Shown piece after piece: positions 12,701 through 23,481 of a stretch of DNA of 64,000 bases. This DNA is from Numida meleagris (lineage: Eukaryota; Chordata; Aves; Galliformes; Numididae). The stretch spans positions 28,942,745 through 29,006,744 of the forward strand of contig NC_034412.1 of assembly GCF_002078875.1 (NCBI RefSeq). Direction: 5' to 3'. The notes beneath the pieces are model-generated. The model did not search any database and had not been told where the DNA came from. It saw only the letters and a program-made list of their open reading frames with translations. The number at the start of each line of letters is the position of its first letter. Positions within the stretch are counted from its first letter, which is position 1. A program made the translations under genes and the position numbers.

Positions 12701-14542
12701 AAAGCCTAGTATCTGTTAGAAAGACAGTTACTGTTATAGCTCCTTCAGTTACCAAGATAAGGTGGCATGTGCAATTCAAATGTATAAGCATTCCAGAGCA
12801 AAGCAAAGTTGTAACCCTAGTGGAGGAATGTTTGACTATTTGGATTTAGGTAAGTTTGTGTCTGTTGTAAAGAAGATGGTTTAAATGTGACATCTTCAAA
12901 GATGATGCAACCAGTGCTAACTGATAGGAAAGAAATTGATCTAGCCTCATGACTCATCTGCAAAGTACACTGAAAGAAGAAACTGCAAAAAAATCTTTGT
13001 GCTGCAGATTAAATAAACCACTGTACGTTTAGAAAATAATAATGCAAACCATAGGAAAGAGTGTGTGAAGAAGAACATGAAAACTTTTCTTACATCTAAA
13101 TACAATAGAAGCAGAGAATTTAGAGAATAAGACTGTCTTTATGATAGCAAATTACTAATGGGTTTTGGATTCCTTGTATTATTTATGTTGTCAAAGTACA
13201 CTGTCATTAAAATTACGAATCTATGTTTTCTTTGTGGTATACTTAAGCTAAAGTGTTGCAATTTCTCTTGTTAGTTTTACTGCTGTTACTTAAGTTCTGA
13301 AGAAACTGTGGTCTGAAATGGAATAGCTCCCATATGTATCTGGTGACGGTGACGTGGAGGCGCTGTTTGTTCCACTAGATGAAATGCATATAGTCAGTGT
13401 CAGTTTATTTTTCAGACATTGTAGAAAAAAGGAACAATAGCTTTTGGTTTCTTCTTTCTAACATAGCAATGTTCATTCTCTGGTGATGTCATTAAAAAAC
13501 AATGTTTGTACTTCTCACCTGGAACTGAAATTAAATATGTCAGACTATTAGAAGTTGCTTGAGGCATTTTCATATTCATTTATTCCTGAAAGGGAAGTCA
13601 TTTTGACAACAGATAGGCATTTTAAAGGTTACTCTTACTTCATGCTCAGTTTGTGTGTTTTCAAACTTGTCTTTCTTGACCCTGTCCTGATGCTGATACT
13701 TGGAATTTTGGAATGAAAAATTTTACCTCTGTGCTCAAAATAATTTTTATTTGATAGCATAGATTCAGTTAATGAAGCATAATGAAGAAGATAATTTAAT
13801 GTCTCCTGATTTCTAACCCCTTGTTCCATTCATTATCCTGCTTTGATATCCACTGCACAGGAAGATGTCTCCGCTTCCAGGTGTTTCTACATTAAATTCT
13901 TCCAGGCCAGAGAAAAAAAAACAAGTTATCCCAAATGCTGAAAGTTCTCAACTCATTATCACATTTTACATATCATATAGACATACAGACAATGTTAATT
14001 AGTGATTAAGGGTTGATTGTTCTTTAATTACTTTGCCAAGAGCTGATATAAAGTATGAAGCCACAAATTATGTGACATGTTATAAGTGGATTGACTTTAA
14101 TGGTATCTTCATGTACCAACATACATATTTCATTACTAAGCTTTTATCTTAGTTATTAGTATTTTAACATGGCCATTAATAATAAAAAAGCTGGGTTACA
14201 TACATGAGGAAAATTATTACTGCAGAATTTTAAAAGGCACCCAAACAGTGGTATACTTTTTTAACATGTTGAAAAGTTCCAAATATCATCATTGAGACAG
14301 GGCATGCAGATCACAGAGCTCTTCCAAACTCCCACCTGAATTTTTGTGTCCATATATATTTCAGAAAAAGACTCCTTACTACAAAAAATGCAAATAGTCT
14401 GTGGAAAAGAGTAAAGTGCCCTCTTGGATAGATGGTCAGATTTGTCTCATTGTTTTGGTCTCTGAAGACCTGACTTTCTGAAAGTTGGTATTCATTCTCA
14501 GGGAGAATTCCTTTTGGGGTGAGAAGATATTTCTCCTGCACC
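9746..14542. other. Unique AT-rich noncoding DNA with a T8G19 tract
   Basis: No host gene and no clear transposon is visible in these 4.8 kb. Short open frames (up to 79 codons) resemble nothing I know. Notable content: a homopolymer tract at 12084-12110, and a TAAT-rich block at about 13990-14075 that could be regulatory. The rest is ordinary AT-rich avian intergenic or intronic sequence. Confidence 0.5.
12084..12110. repeat. Homopolymer tract T8 G19
   Basis: Eight T are followed directly by nineteen G. Long G runs are unstable in replication, prone to length errors in sequencing, and able to fold into G-quadruplexes in principle. The exact length in this assembly should be treated as uncertain. 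Confidence 0.85.
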
Positions 14543-15325
14543 ACAGAATCACAGAATTGCTCAGGTTGGAAAAGATCTTCAAGATCATCAAGTCCAACCT
14601 CAACCTAACCATACTACCCTATCTCTAACAACCCACTGCTAGATTATGTCCCCAAGCACCACATTCAAACGGTTTTTAAACACATTCAGGGATGGTGACT
14701 CAACCACCTCTCTGGGGAGCCTGTTCCAGTAGTTAACAACCCTTTCTGTAAAGTTTTTCCTGATATCCAACCTAAACCTCCCCTGGCACAACTTGAGGCC
14801 ATTCTTGTCCTGTCACCTGTCACCAGTGAGAAGAGACCAGACCCGCTCTCACTGCAATCACCTTTCAGGTATTTGAAGACAGCTATAAGGTCTCCCCACA
14901 GCCTCCTCTTCCCCAGATTAAATGGCCCCTGTTCCTTTAGTCTCTCCTCATAGGGCATATTCTCCAAGCCCTTCACAAGCCTTGTTGCCCTTCTTTGGAC
15001 CTGCTCCAGCACCTCAATGTCCTTTCTGAACTGAGGCGCCCAAAACTGAACACAGTACTCAAGGTGAGGCCTCACCAATGCTGAGTACAGGGGCAAGATC
15101 ACTTCCCTAGTCCTGCTCGCCACACCATTCCTGATCCAAGTTGGGATGCCACTGGCCTTCTTGGCCACCTGGGCACACTGCTGGCTCATATTCAGCTGAC
15201 TGTCCATTAGTACACCAAGGTCCATTTCCGTCAGGCAGCTTTCCAGCCACTCCTCCCCAAGCCTGTAGGGTTGCCTGGGGTTGTTGTGCATCTGTAGGTT
15301 TAAGGCGAAGCAGGGTGTTGCATGC
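14543..15325 (-). mobile_element. CR1 LINE, 5'-truncated 3' half
   Basis: Read on the minus strand, this runs from the middle of CR1 ORF2 to the CR1 3' end. The 3' end at about 14543-14560 carries two decayed octamer units (ATTCTGTG type) after the typical CR1 3' UTR sequence (AAGATCTTCCAACCTG-like). A minus-strand frame at 14686-15345 encodes the C-terminal ORF2 region with the hallmarks [28 protein letters not shown] and YEERLKEQG. The ORF carries no palm domain because the copy is truncated just upstream of the DLGVL block. Near 14830 it shifts frame, so the normal C-terminal WNRLP block is read out of frame. It differs clearly from copies A, B and C, so it belongs to another CR1 subfamily. 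Confidence 0.93.
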
Positions 15326-15345
15326 TTGTCCTTGGCTTTCTGCAT
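14686..15345 (-). pseudogene. CR1 ORF2 C-terminal remnant, frameshifted
   Basis: The 219-codon frame encodes the part of CR1 ORF2 downstream of the reverse transcriptase palm. Visible motifs are [16 protein letters not shown] at residues about 43-58, [11 protein letters not shown] at about 91-101, and YEERLKEQG at about 132-140. The first 20 or so residues and the last 50 do not look like native CR1 protein: the start is flanking or poorly matched sequence, and the end is the frameshifted WNRLPRE region. No palm or endonuclease domain is present, so it cannot encode a working enzyme. The internal ATG is not the real ORF2 start. Confidence 0.85.
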
Positions 15346-18300
15346 GCTCTTGATAGCAAGCTATTATGCAAAAATGGAAACAGTAAGCCCCCTAAGCTAT
15401 CTTTCTGAGAAAATTACCTGCTTACTGAAACAAATCTCATCGTCTTTAACATGGAACTTGTTTTTACAGTGGTGCCATACTGGCTTGAGTAAAATGACTA
15501 TTCTTACTGATTGATAACAAGACAAAGATAGGTTAATTTATTATATCTGCTTGTTTATTACCATCATATTCTAAAGATGACATTTATGTATCAGCTTTGA
15601 TTTGAGCAAATAACTTTGACATTCAGCAACAAAAGGTCAATTCCTCAATTTTGCTTTGAAGTTTAGAGTTCTATTAGTCAAATACAAAGAAAACTTCTCT
15701 CACCTTACCTGCACTCTGTTCTGTACTACAGGATAGGAATAACAACATGAAAGCAAAAAGAACTACATATATCTGATGAAGAGACACTCTTTGCTTTTTT
15801 CTATTTTCTATCATCTGTTCACTCTCCTTTAAAACCAAAAAGGAGACAAAGGATATTTCTATCTGATTTAATAAAGAGGAAAACTATCAATCCCCACTGA
15901 GTAAGTAAGAAAGCTGGGATGGCCTTTTTTTTTCTCTTTTCAGTTGTTTAGTACTTTCTTTAATGGAAGACAAATGACATATTTCTCTTTACTAAATACA
16001 GTAAAAAACAACTAGGAGAAACAGATGCTTTGGCATTCTGAGGAAGACAGTCTGTAGAAGGATGCCGAGTTCATTCACAATCTTGCCATGTTCAATTCAA
16101 AAAGATGCCTTGTTCATCCCAGTGAGGAGCTGGAAATACTGTAGGACTGACATTCTCACTCTTGACAATTAATTATGCACACATAATCACTTTGAGAATC
16201 TTCCAAAAGCTGAGATGTTATATTATTGATGGAAAGTCGAGGATTTCTGTAGTGCCACTTAACACGAGAATAGATCATGAACAGAGAGATTAGGATAATA
16301 GGTGGGAATCAACAGACTTCTTTTGGACCAGAATGCACTTTTAATTTTTGGAGGGAAAATTCTGATCTATTGTTGAAAAATCCTGATTTAAAGAATCTGG
16401 AATACTCTTTTCTAGACCAAAGAAGATGAACTGAAAGCCTTAAGGCAAGGAAGTGACTTGCTGTATGGTTGTATTTCGAGCATATTCCTAGGGATTCTAA
16501 GCCATTTTTAAGCTGACTTTCATTTTTTTTTGCTCACTTCTATACAGTTCTAAAAAAAGAAAACGGGTGCTTTAGAGGAATGGTTCCTGTGCAAAGGAGA
16601 CTCTTTGTGGAAGTTTTTATGTATATTAAATTAATTGACAGCTTATACGTGATTTATTTTTACAGTTGGAGTGTAGGGATAGAAAACTTTACCTTTTGCT
16701 CTGATCGAGATTTTCACTCTCAGTGTGACTCACTTCTTCTTTATAATGGGAAGGACAGTTCACTGGCTGGAGTGCCTGGTGAGGATGAATGCATAAAAAA
16801 TGCTGAAGATGGATGCAAGAGTTAATGTTTTCCCTTTGTTTCTCTCTGATGGCTCAGGTTATTTATTGCCCACCAGTTTTGCTTGCCCATTTTTGGATAT
16901 TGCAAGCCTTCACTGAAATGGCATGGAAAATATTTCCATTAGCAAAAACAAACAAACAAACAAGCAAACAAACAAACAAACCCCAGACTCCATGCTAACG
17001 TAGTTCAATCCTGAATTAAATGTTCATATATTATCTTCTAAAGCCTCCTTGACTTACAAGGCTACAAACAGGTAGAATTAATGAAATGAACAGCTTTTCC
17101 TTTCATGGTCTTGTGAATGGCCCTTTTCCTAATTTATTAGACATTGTCCAAACTACACTTTAAAGATAGAACCAGTAATTTCTTATTTTTCTAGGCACCT
17201 GTCTGTATTTTCACAAAAAAAAAATAAATTATACAGTGTTTGTGAAGTAAGGTATATGCTGTTTTTCTGTTTTAGAGAACATAAACTTCTATTCAGTGAA
17301 AAGATACATTAAAATTATGGCTGAACTGTTTAACGAAAGAAGGGCTTGTTTTGTTTTGCTTTGTGTTAAAGGTATTAGGTAAGCCCAAAGCCCATCTCCT
17401 GTGTCATCGGGTGGAGCTGTGCATGTGCAACCTTTAAGCAGAAGCAATTTCAGTTTCAAGAAGATATTAGGGTATTTTGATAAAACTGAAGCCTCTGGTA
17501 ACAAATGGCAGCAGAAGCATTGCTATGCAGGGAAGGCACACAAAATTCAACTGTTACATGCTGCTTAGTAGTAGCCAGCTGGCTAATTAGCACAAATGTG
17601 TTGGCTACTCAATTAGCAGATTTACAGCTTTCAGTCACAAAACTGCTGTTGCTCACTGAAGTGACTTGTGGCAGTAGAGGGAAGGAAAAAGGAAGCTGGA
17701 GGTAAGAAATAGAAGCTGAAAAGATGCAAAACTTTGGGAAGCTGAGCTATTATTAAAGCTTATTCTAATAGTTTTGAATCCATTTATCTAGCTGTCAAAC
17801 TGTATCAGGAATATCTCCTGTAGTCAGGAGATGCTTGGTTGTGGTTTGGATTCAGAGGCTACCAGGTGCTGGGATCCTGAGGGTAGGATGTCAGTGTCAG
17901 AACTTTGATCCCAATGCTTTCTCTCTTCTTTGCCCAGTCTTTTACTTCTGTGGTTTTCTGACTTGTGGTTTTGATGCTGGATTTTTCAATAATATCCTAC
18001 ATGCTATATGCTAGTGACCTGTAAAAGAACATTGTAATGGAAACTTTAACTGCTCTCTCTGGTTTATGAGTGTACTGTTCTCTCAGATTATGATAAAATG
18101 AGAAAGTATATGCATGCTATGCCTACGGTTCTTTGTGTAGTGACTCTTTTCCTTAGAATTTTGCACAGCTTCATACTGTGAAGCTTCTGCTTTCATTAAA
18201 GGCGGACAAAGCTTTTTGTATGTTCACTGAAACATAAATAATCTCATACTTGGCTACGAACAAAAAGATTTAGACTACAGAGATTTCTAAGGGGATTTCA

Positions 18301-19429
18301 TCCTAGGCAATCATCATGTGAAATTTATGAGGTGCTTAAAGTACTATATCCAAAGGTGACCTGGAAAGTGTCTCTATTTGATTTGAAAGCCTCACTTGTC
18401 TATTTAATACTTCTAATTTGCATGTTTATTGATCTCCTTACACACACACTTTCCTCAAAAGCAAAACTGGAAATGAGTGTGTATTAATATGCGGGCATGT
18501 TCTGAGGACACCACGATGGTGTGATTAGTTGTGGTGAAGGTAGTGAAAACAAGGCAAAACAAAACAAATTCATAGCCTCAACAGAGAGAGGTAATATTTG
18601 GCCATTTGAGACTACTGGGAGGAGGCTGCATAGCAGAAACTGAAGAGTAATTAATATGTAATTTGTAGCCGTTGTGGCTGGAGGGATAAATATTCAGTAC
18701 CTGTTACTACCTGATAAAGTCATACATATGCATAGATGCATTTTTTGTTATTATTAGAGAATCTAGTTTTAGCATCTGCTTTTACCTGATAAGCTATCTT
18801 TTTTGTTATTATTATTTATTTTAAATAAGAGAAAAGCAATAATTCTTAAGTCATGGGCACCAGGAAGATGTAAAACAACGCTGTCAAATAGGAGGGAGGA
18901 AAGGAGGACAGCATTTTAGATGCACTGGCATGCGGGAGGCTGAGTAAACAAGAACTACATGTGCTTGTATTTTATATGGCTTGTTAGAAATGGTTTTTGC
19001 AACCATCTTCCCATTAATTTATTTTGTGGAGCAATCCTGGTGCACATGCAACAAATTCCTTTTCAGTGAAGCCGGTCTTGTTTCCAAGGAGTGCGAAAAG
19101 GAATTGATGTGATCCTTTGGATACATAAACACAGTCCACAGGATAAGGGATCATTCTGAAAATAAGTATCGATTTATTTGCAGTTATGTGTCCAGGGTAC
19201 CACATACAGTTCAAGTATCCACATTTTCAAAAGGTTACAGACAATGTAAACATAAACCACAAAGTTGATTCTAAAAGATTTCTTAGGGCAAGACATAGAG
19301 CCATCCATTTTTTTAGGGGTGTGGTTAAGGTTTTTACTGTGAATAAGAATCTTTAAGAGAACTATTACGTGAATTCCATGGCTGGAAGGTATTTTGATGT
19401 ATACAAACTGGTGATGTGCATTACTTATT
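15326..19429. other. Unique noncoding DNA, no gene seen
   Basis: No exon, RNA gene or clear transposon. Content worth naming: a (CAAA)n microsatellite at 16943-16981 and a pair of short direct repeats at 18709-18814. Short open frames (up to 81 codons, for example 16580-16825) show no recognisable domain. Confidence 0.5.
16943..16981 (+). repeat. (CAAA)n microsatellite
   Basis: About nine imperfect units of AAAC/CAAA, interrupted once by CAAG, ending in CCCC. It is a simple tetranucleotide repeat of a kind common in vertebrate noncoding DNA and has no link to a neighbouring gene. Confidence 0.85.
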
Positions 19430-19655
19430 TTTTAGTGGTGAGAATTATTGCTCTTTGGAATAAACTTTCTTGGGAAGAAATGAATTTTCCACTTCTTGAT
19501 GTTCTCAAATCAAGACAGAATGCCTTCCTGGATGGTCTACAGTTGAGCACAAGTTCTATGTCCCCCTGCAGGGAGATATGTGATATGCAATAGGTCAAAC
19601 TAAACAATATTAGACTAATAGTGCTTTCTGACCTTGAAATCTATGAATCTGGGTC
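19430..19655 (+). mobile_element. Old CR1/L3-type LINE 3' end
   Basis: A plus-strand frame here reads ALWNKLSWEE, then PLLDVLKSRQNAFLDGL. This corresponds to the C-terminal block of CR1 ORF2 ([20 protein letters not shown] in copy A). It is followed about 100 bases later by a decayed CR1/L3-type 3' UTR ending (TTTCTGACCTTGAAATCTATGAATCT), comparable to the GACC...ATTCTATG ends of younger copies. The protein block is closer to the turtle/reptile CR1 and L3 style than to chicken CR1. Only the 3' tip survives. Identification was by eye. Confidence 0.6.
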
Positions 19656-20388
19656 ATCAAATTTATATATGCCAAACTCTTATACACCTGGAACCTGGTT
19701 TTGAACCACTTCACAACAATGAGTTACCTGACACCTGTGGTATCCAGTTTCTAGTGTGCTCTTATTTCTGGAAATAGCATCACTCTGTCCCTCATGCTCT
19801 CAAGCACTTCTAGCCATTACATTCGTAAAGATAAGGTATTCTTTAAACAAAAGAGCACAATGCTCTTTTGACGGCTGCTACTGTAATATAACCTTATTCA
19901 TCAAACATACTGCTTGCAACTTTTTCCAAAGAGCCTGGCAAAGGCACTGAGGAGAAAAAAAACACGGTTACAAGGAGAGACGATGATTCCTGCAGCTGAA
20001 TTTGTCATTCTGTTTTGTCTCAGATTGTTTTCAGAACCATGTAAAATTTTAATCTTCTCTGCTAAAATCTGCCATAGGAATTTTATTTTATTTCTTTTGA
20101 GGGAATGAGAGTAGATACAATAGCTGGTATTTCTAATAACAATAGTAAGTAAGGTTTAGTGACATGGGACTGTGAACCTGTAGTTGTCTGGTAATCTACA
20201 GAGGAAAACAGGGAATACAATCAAACCCAAACAGACCAGATTCTCATAACAATAAATAAGAAATAATTTTACTTGAAAACTTAGAGCAGTCTATTAAATG
20301 CATAACTGAAGAAACTCAGTTCAAATGTGACTCAAAAAATACATATGATATGTGAATATATGCTGTTGGTAAATAAATAGATAAAAGC

Positions 20389-20406
20389 AAAAAAAAAAAA
20401 AAAAAA
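20389..20406 (+). repeat. A18 tract next to CR1 copy A
   Basis: Eighteen A in a row lie 24 bases upstream of the first base of CR1 copy A. CR1 does not make poly-A tails, so this is either a chance target tract or the remnant of an unrelated feature. Confidence 0.85.
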
Positions 20407-20430
20407 GCACGAAATTTTGGACATCCAAAA

Positions 20431-21510
20431 ATGGATGTCATCTACTTGGACTTCTCCAAAGCCTTTGACAGGGTCCTTCATCACATCCTTCTCTCCAAAT
20501 TGGAGAGGTATGGATTTGAAGGATGGATTGTTCGGTGGGTTAAGAACTGGTTGGCTGGTTGCAGCCAAAGGGTTGTGATAAATGGTTCTATGTCAGGGTG
20601 CAGGCCGGTCATGAGTGGTGTCCCCCAAGGCTCAGTCCTGGGACCGGTGCTCTTCAATGTCTTTATCAATGACGTGGATGATGGAATCGAGTGTACCCTC
20701 AGCAAGTTTGCAGATGACACCAAGCTGAGCGGTGCAGTCGATACATTGGAAGGAAGGGAAGCCATCCAGAGGGACCTGGACAGGCTGGACAAGTGGGCCC
20801 ACGAGAACCTAATGAGGTTCAACAAGGCCAAGTGCAGGGTGCTGCACTTGGGCCAGGGCAATCCCAGGTATGTATGCAACCTGGGGGAAGAAGTACTCGA
20901 AAGCAGCCCTGCGGAGAGGGACTTGGGGGTCCTGGTGGATGAGAAGCTGGACATGAGCCAGCAGTGTGTGCTGGCAGCCCGGAGGGCCAACTATGTTCTG
21001 GGCTGCATTAAAAGAGGAGTGGTCAGCAGGGAGAGGGTGGTGGTGGTCCCCCTCTGCTCGGCTCTTGTGAGGCCCCATCTGGAGTACTGTGTCCAGGCCT
21101 GGGGCCCCCAGCACAAGAAGGACGTGGAGCTCTTGGAACGAGTGCAGAGGAGGGCGACCAAGATGATCAGAGGGCTGGAGCACCTCTCCTATGAGGAAAG
21201 GTTGAGGGAACTGGGCTTGTTTAGTTTGGAGAAGAGAAGGCTCCGGGGAGACCTCATTGTGGCCTTCCAATACTTGAAGGGAGCGTATAAACAGGAGGGG
21301 GATCGATTGTTTGTGAGGGTGGATAGCGATAGGACAAGGGGGAATGGTTTTAAGCTGAGACAAGGGAGACTTAGGTTAGATATTAGGAGGAAGTTTTTCA
21401 CACAGAGGGTGGTGACGCACTGGAACAGGTTGCCCAGGGAGGTTGTGGACGCCCCGTCCCTGGAGGCATTCAAGGCCAGACTGGACATGGCTCTGGGCAG
21501 CCTGGTCTAG
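20431..21510 (+). pseudogene. CR1 ORF2 fragment, reverse transcriptase palm to C-terminus
   Basis: A 359-codon frame without internal stops encodes the C-terminal two thirds of the CR1 reverse transcriptase. The LDFSKAFD box with its catalytic Asp is at residues 6-13, [10 protein letters not shown] at 63-72 and the catalytic FADD at 93-96. The downstream CR1 blocks [28 protein letters not shown] and WNRLPREVV follow. The apurinic endonuclease domain, the RT fingers and ORF1 are missing, so the copy cannot move on its own. The first Met is an internal codon of ORF2 that happens to sit at the truncation point. Compared with copy B it has two extra codons (Ser-Asp) in the segment before DRTRGNG, which look like a 6-base slippage event. 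Confidence 0.93.
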
Positions 21511-21598
21511 TGGTTGGCGACCCTGCACTTGGCAGGGGGGTTGAGACTCGATGATCTTTGAGGTCCTTTTCAACCCAAGCCATTCTATGATTCTATGA
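20431..21598 (+). mobile_element. Young CR1 LINE, copy A (5'-truncated)
   Basis: This 1.17-kb element is a 5'-truncated CR1 retrotransposon. It starts inside ORF2 at the reverse transcriptase palm and runs through the stop codon at 21508-21510 and a short 3' UTR to two ATTCTATG octamers at about 21580-21597. CR1 copies itself by target-primed reverse transcription, and 5' truncation is its usual form. The sequence is nearly identical to copy B at 34.1-35.3 kb on the other strand, so both are recent insertions of one subfamily. No clean target duplication is visible; a shared AATTTT on both sides is too short to rely on. The upstream junction has overlapping short palindromes. Confidence 0.97.
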
Positions 21599-21852
21599 AT
21601 TTTAAATGCAAGAGTTATGAGTATTTTGAAGACTGTTAACAATAAATTAACTCATTAAGGCTAAGAGGATCTATGCTTAAAGACATTTTAGTAAGTCTGT
21701 GCATAGAGACCCCTGCATGGACACATCCTCAGTGCCAGAGTGACAGCGTTCTTGGTTGAATCCTGATTTCATTGCTTTTTATTGTGATAAAATGGTCTTA
21801 ATCTATAAGATGTCATCAGATACATTGTCATTTTGTTTTAATCCAAATGATC

Positions 21853-22860
21853 TACAGGGATGCTGTCCAGACTTGCAGAGAGGGGATTAGGAAAGCCGAG
21901 GCACAGATGGAACTTAACTTGGCTTGGGATGTTAAAAACAACAAGGGATTCTACAGGTACATTGGCCAGTAGAGGCAGGCCAAAGAGAGCATACCAACTT
22001 TGGTAAATGAGAAAGGAGAATTGGCTATGACAGATATGGACAAGGCTGAGGTACTAAATGAGTCTTTTGCCTTGGTCTTCAGTGGCAGCCAGGATTCTCG
22101 TATTTCTCACGTCCATGAAGCTTGCATCTCTGAGCCTGTAGGTGGGAACTGGGGGAGTAAATCTCCCCCCCTCGCCTGCTGTAAGGGTAAAGCAAGTCCA
22201 AGACCACCTCATGAGACTGAGTGTATACAAGTCTATGGGGCTGGATGACATGCATCCCAGGGTCCTAAAGGAGCTGTCTGATGTGGTTGCTGAGCCACTC
22301 TCCATCGTATTTGAAAAGTCATGGCTTTGGGTGAAGTCCCCTGGAACTAGAAAAAAAGGTGACATCACTCCCATTTACAAGAAAGGGAGGAAGGAGGACC
22401 CGGGGAACTACACGCCAGTGAGCTTCACCTCTGTGCATGGGAAGGTCATGGAACATATCCTCCTGGAAGACATGTTAAAGCACATGAGGGATGAGTGGGT
22501 GATATGAGATAGCCAGTATGGCTTTACTGAGAGAAGATAAAGAAGGTCGTGCCTGACCAAGCTTGTGGCCTTCTATGATGGAGTGACAGCATCGGTGGAC
22601 AAAGGGAAGGCGACCAATGTCATCTACCTGGAGTTGTGCAATGCCTTTGACACAGTCCCCAACCACATCTTTATCTCTAAATTGGAGAGATATGGATTTG
22701 AGGGTGGGACTATTCGGTGGATAAGGAATTGGTAGGAAGGCTGTAGACAGAGGGTTGTGGTGAACTGCACTATGTCCAGGTGGAGGCCAGTGATGAGCAG
22801 TGTCCCCCACGGGTCTGTCTTGGGACCGGTGCTCTTCAACATCTTCATCAATGACACTGA
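21853..22860 (+). mobile_element. Decayed CR1 LINE fragment lacking its 3' end
   Basis: Plus-strand CR1 ORF2 sequence running from the linker upstream of the reverse transcriptase to the palm. Readable pieces are RKAEAQMELNLAWDVKNNKGFYRY-like sequence at about 21890-21965, EKAEVLNESFALVFSG at 22040-22087, a [16 protein letters not shown] block at about 22230-22280, the [16 protein letters not shown] block at about 22365-22410, and a decayed LDF box and [11 protein letters not shown] near 22620-22855. Stop codons and frameshifts break it at several places (for example 21970, 22507 and 22538). It stops abruptly within the palm just before FADD and lacks the 3' UTR, which is unusual because CR1 copies normally keep their 3' end. 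It is older than copy A, 255 bases upstream, and is in the same orientation. Confidence 0.92.
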
Positions 22861-23410
22861 AAAAACCTTTCAGGGACATTAGCTTCAATTCAGTATCATT
22901 CAGAGAGGGTTTAGTCTTGCTTTCCTCCACAGATTTATGTAAATTAAGATACAGTATCTATTTCAAGGAAGTTATATAGAATAAAATGGGATTTTTTGCA
23001 TGTGTTGATGGAAGGTTGAAAATTAAAATTCAGCGCTGAAGTGCTTTCTTAACATCTTACTGCTCAGTGACATAGTTTGTTGTTTGTGTCCTGCAAATTA
23101 AAAGCATCAAGGCCAGTTGCCTGGAGACAGCATAAGTATTTCTGTGTTTGGAAATGAAAGCAGCTCTGGGAATTATATGAAAAATATGTTTGTTTGAGTA
23201 GGGACAAGTAGGGAATTAAATGCACTTAATTTAAGGGCGCTTTAATAGGCAAACCCATTTTATGTGTTTGTATCTGTTACAGAAGCTGTCTCATGAAGCT
23301 GAATCTGCTGTCCAATTTCATTCTCATTTTCTCAACTAAGTACATTTTCAGCATAAAACCTATACGGTGAGTGGGAGTAAATTTCGGCCAGGAGACTGAG
23401 GCTTATGTGA

Positions 23411-23481
23411 TGTGATATATATTTATATATTTATTTACATATTTATATCTTTCTATTTATATAAAAGTACAAATATATAAA
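23411..23481. repeat. AT-rich low-complexity stretch
   Basis: About 70 bases composed almost wholly of A and T in TATA/TATTTA patterns. It can be read as a decayed (TATATTTA)n-like simple repeat. No regulatory meaning can be assigned. Confidence 0.7.

Noticed and set aside
20481..21488. Antisense open frames within CR1 copy A (169, 184 and 99 codons), with equivalents in copy B
   Set aside because: Shadows of the GC-rich ORF2 coding strand. The sense frame has all the CR1 motifs.
20412..21603. AATTTT on both sides of CR1 copy A as a target site duplication
   Set aside because: Only six AT-rich bases, and on the left it is not adjacent to the element end. CR1 insertions often lack clear duplications.
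23411..23481. AT-rich stretch as a matrix attachment site or origin
   Set aside because: Composition alone is not evidence for either; it reads as decayed simple repeat.
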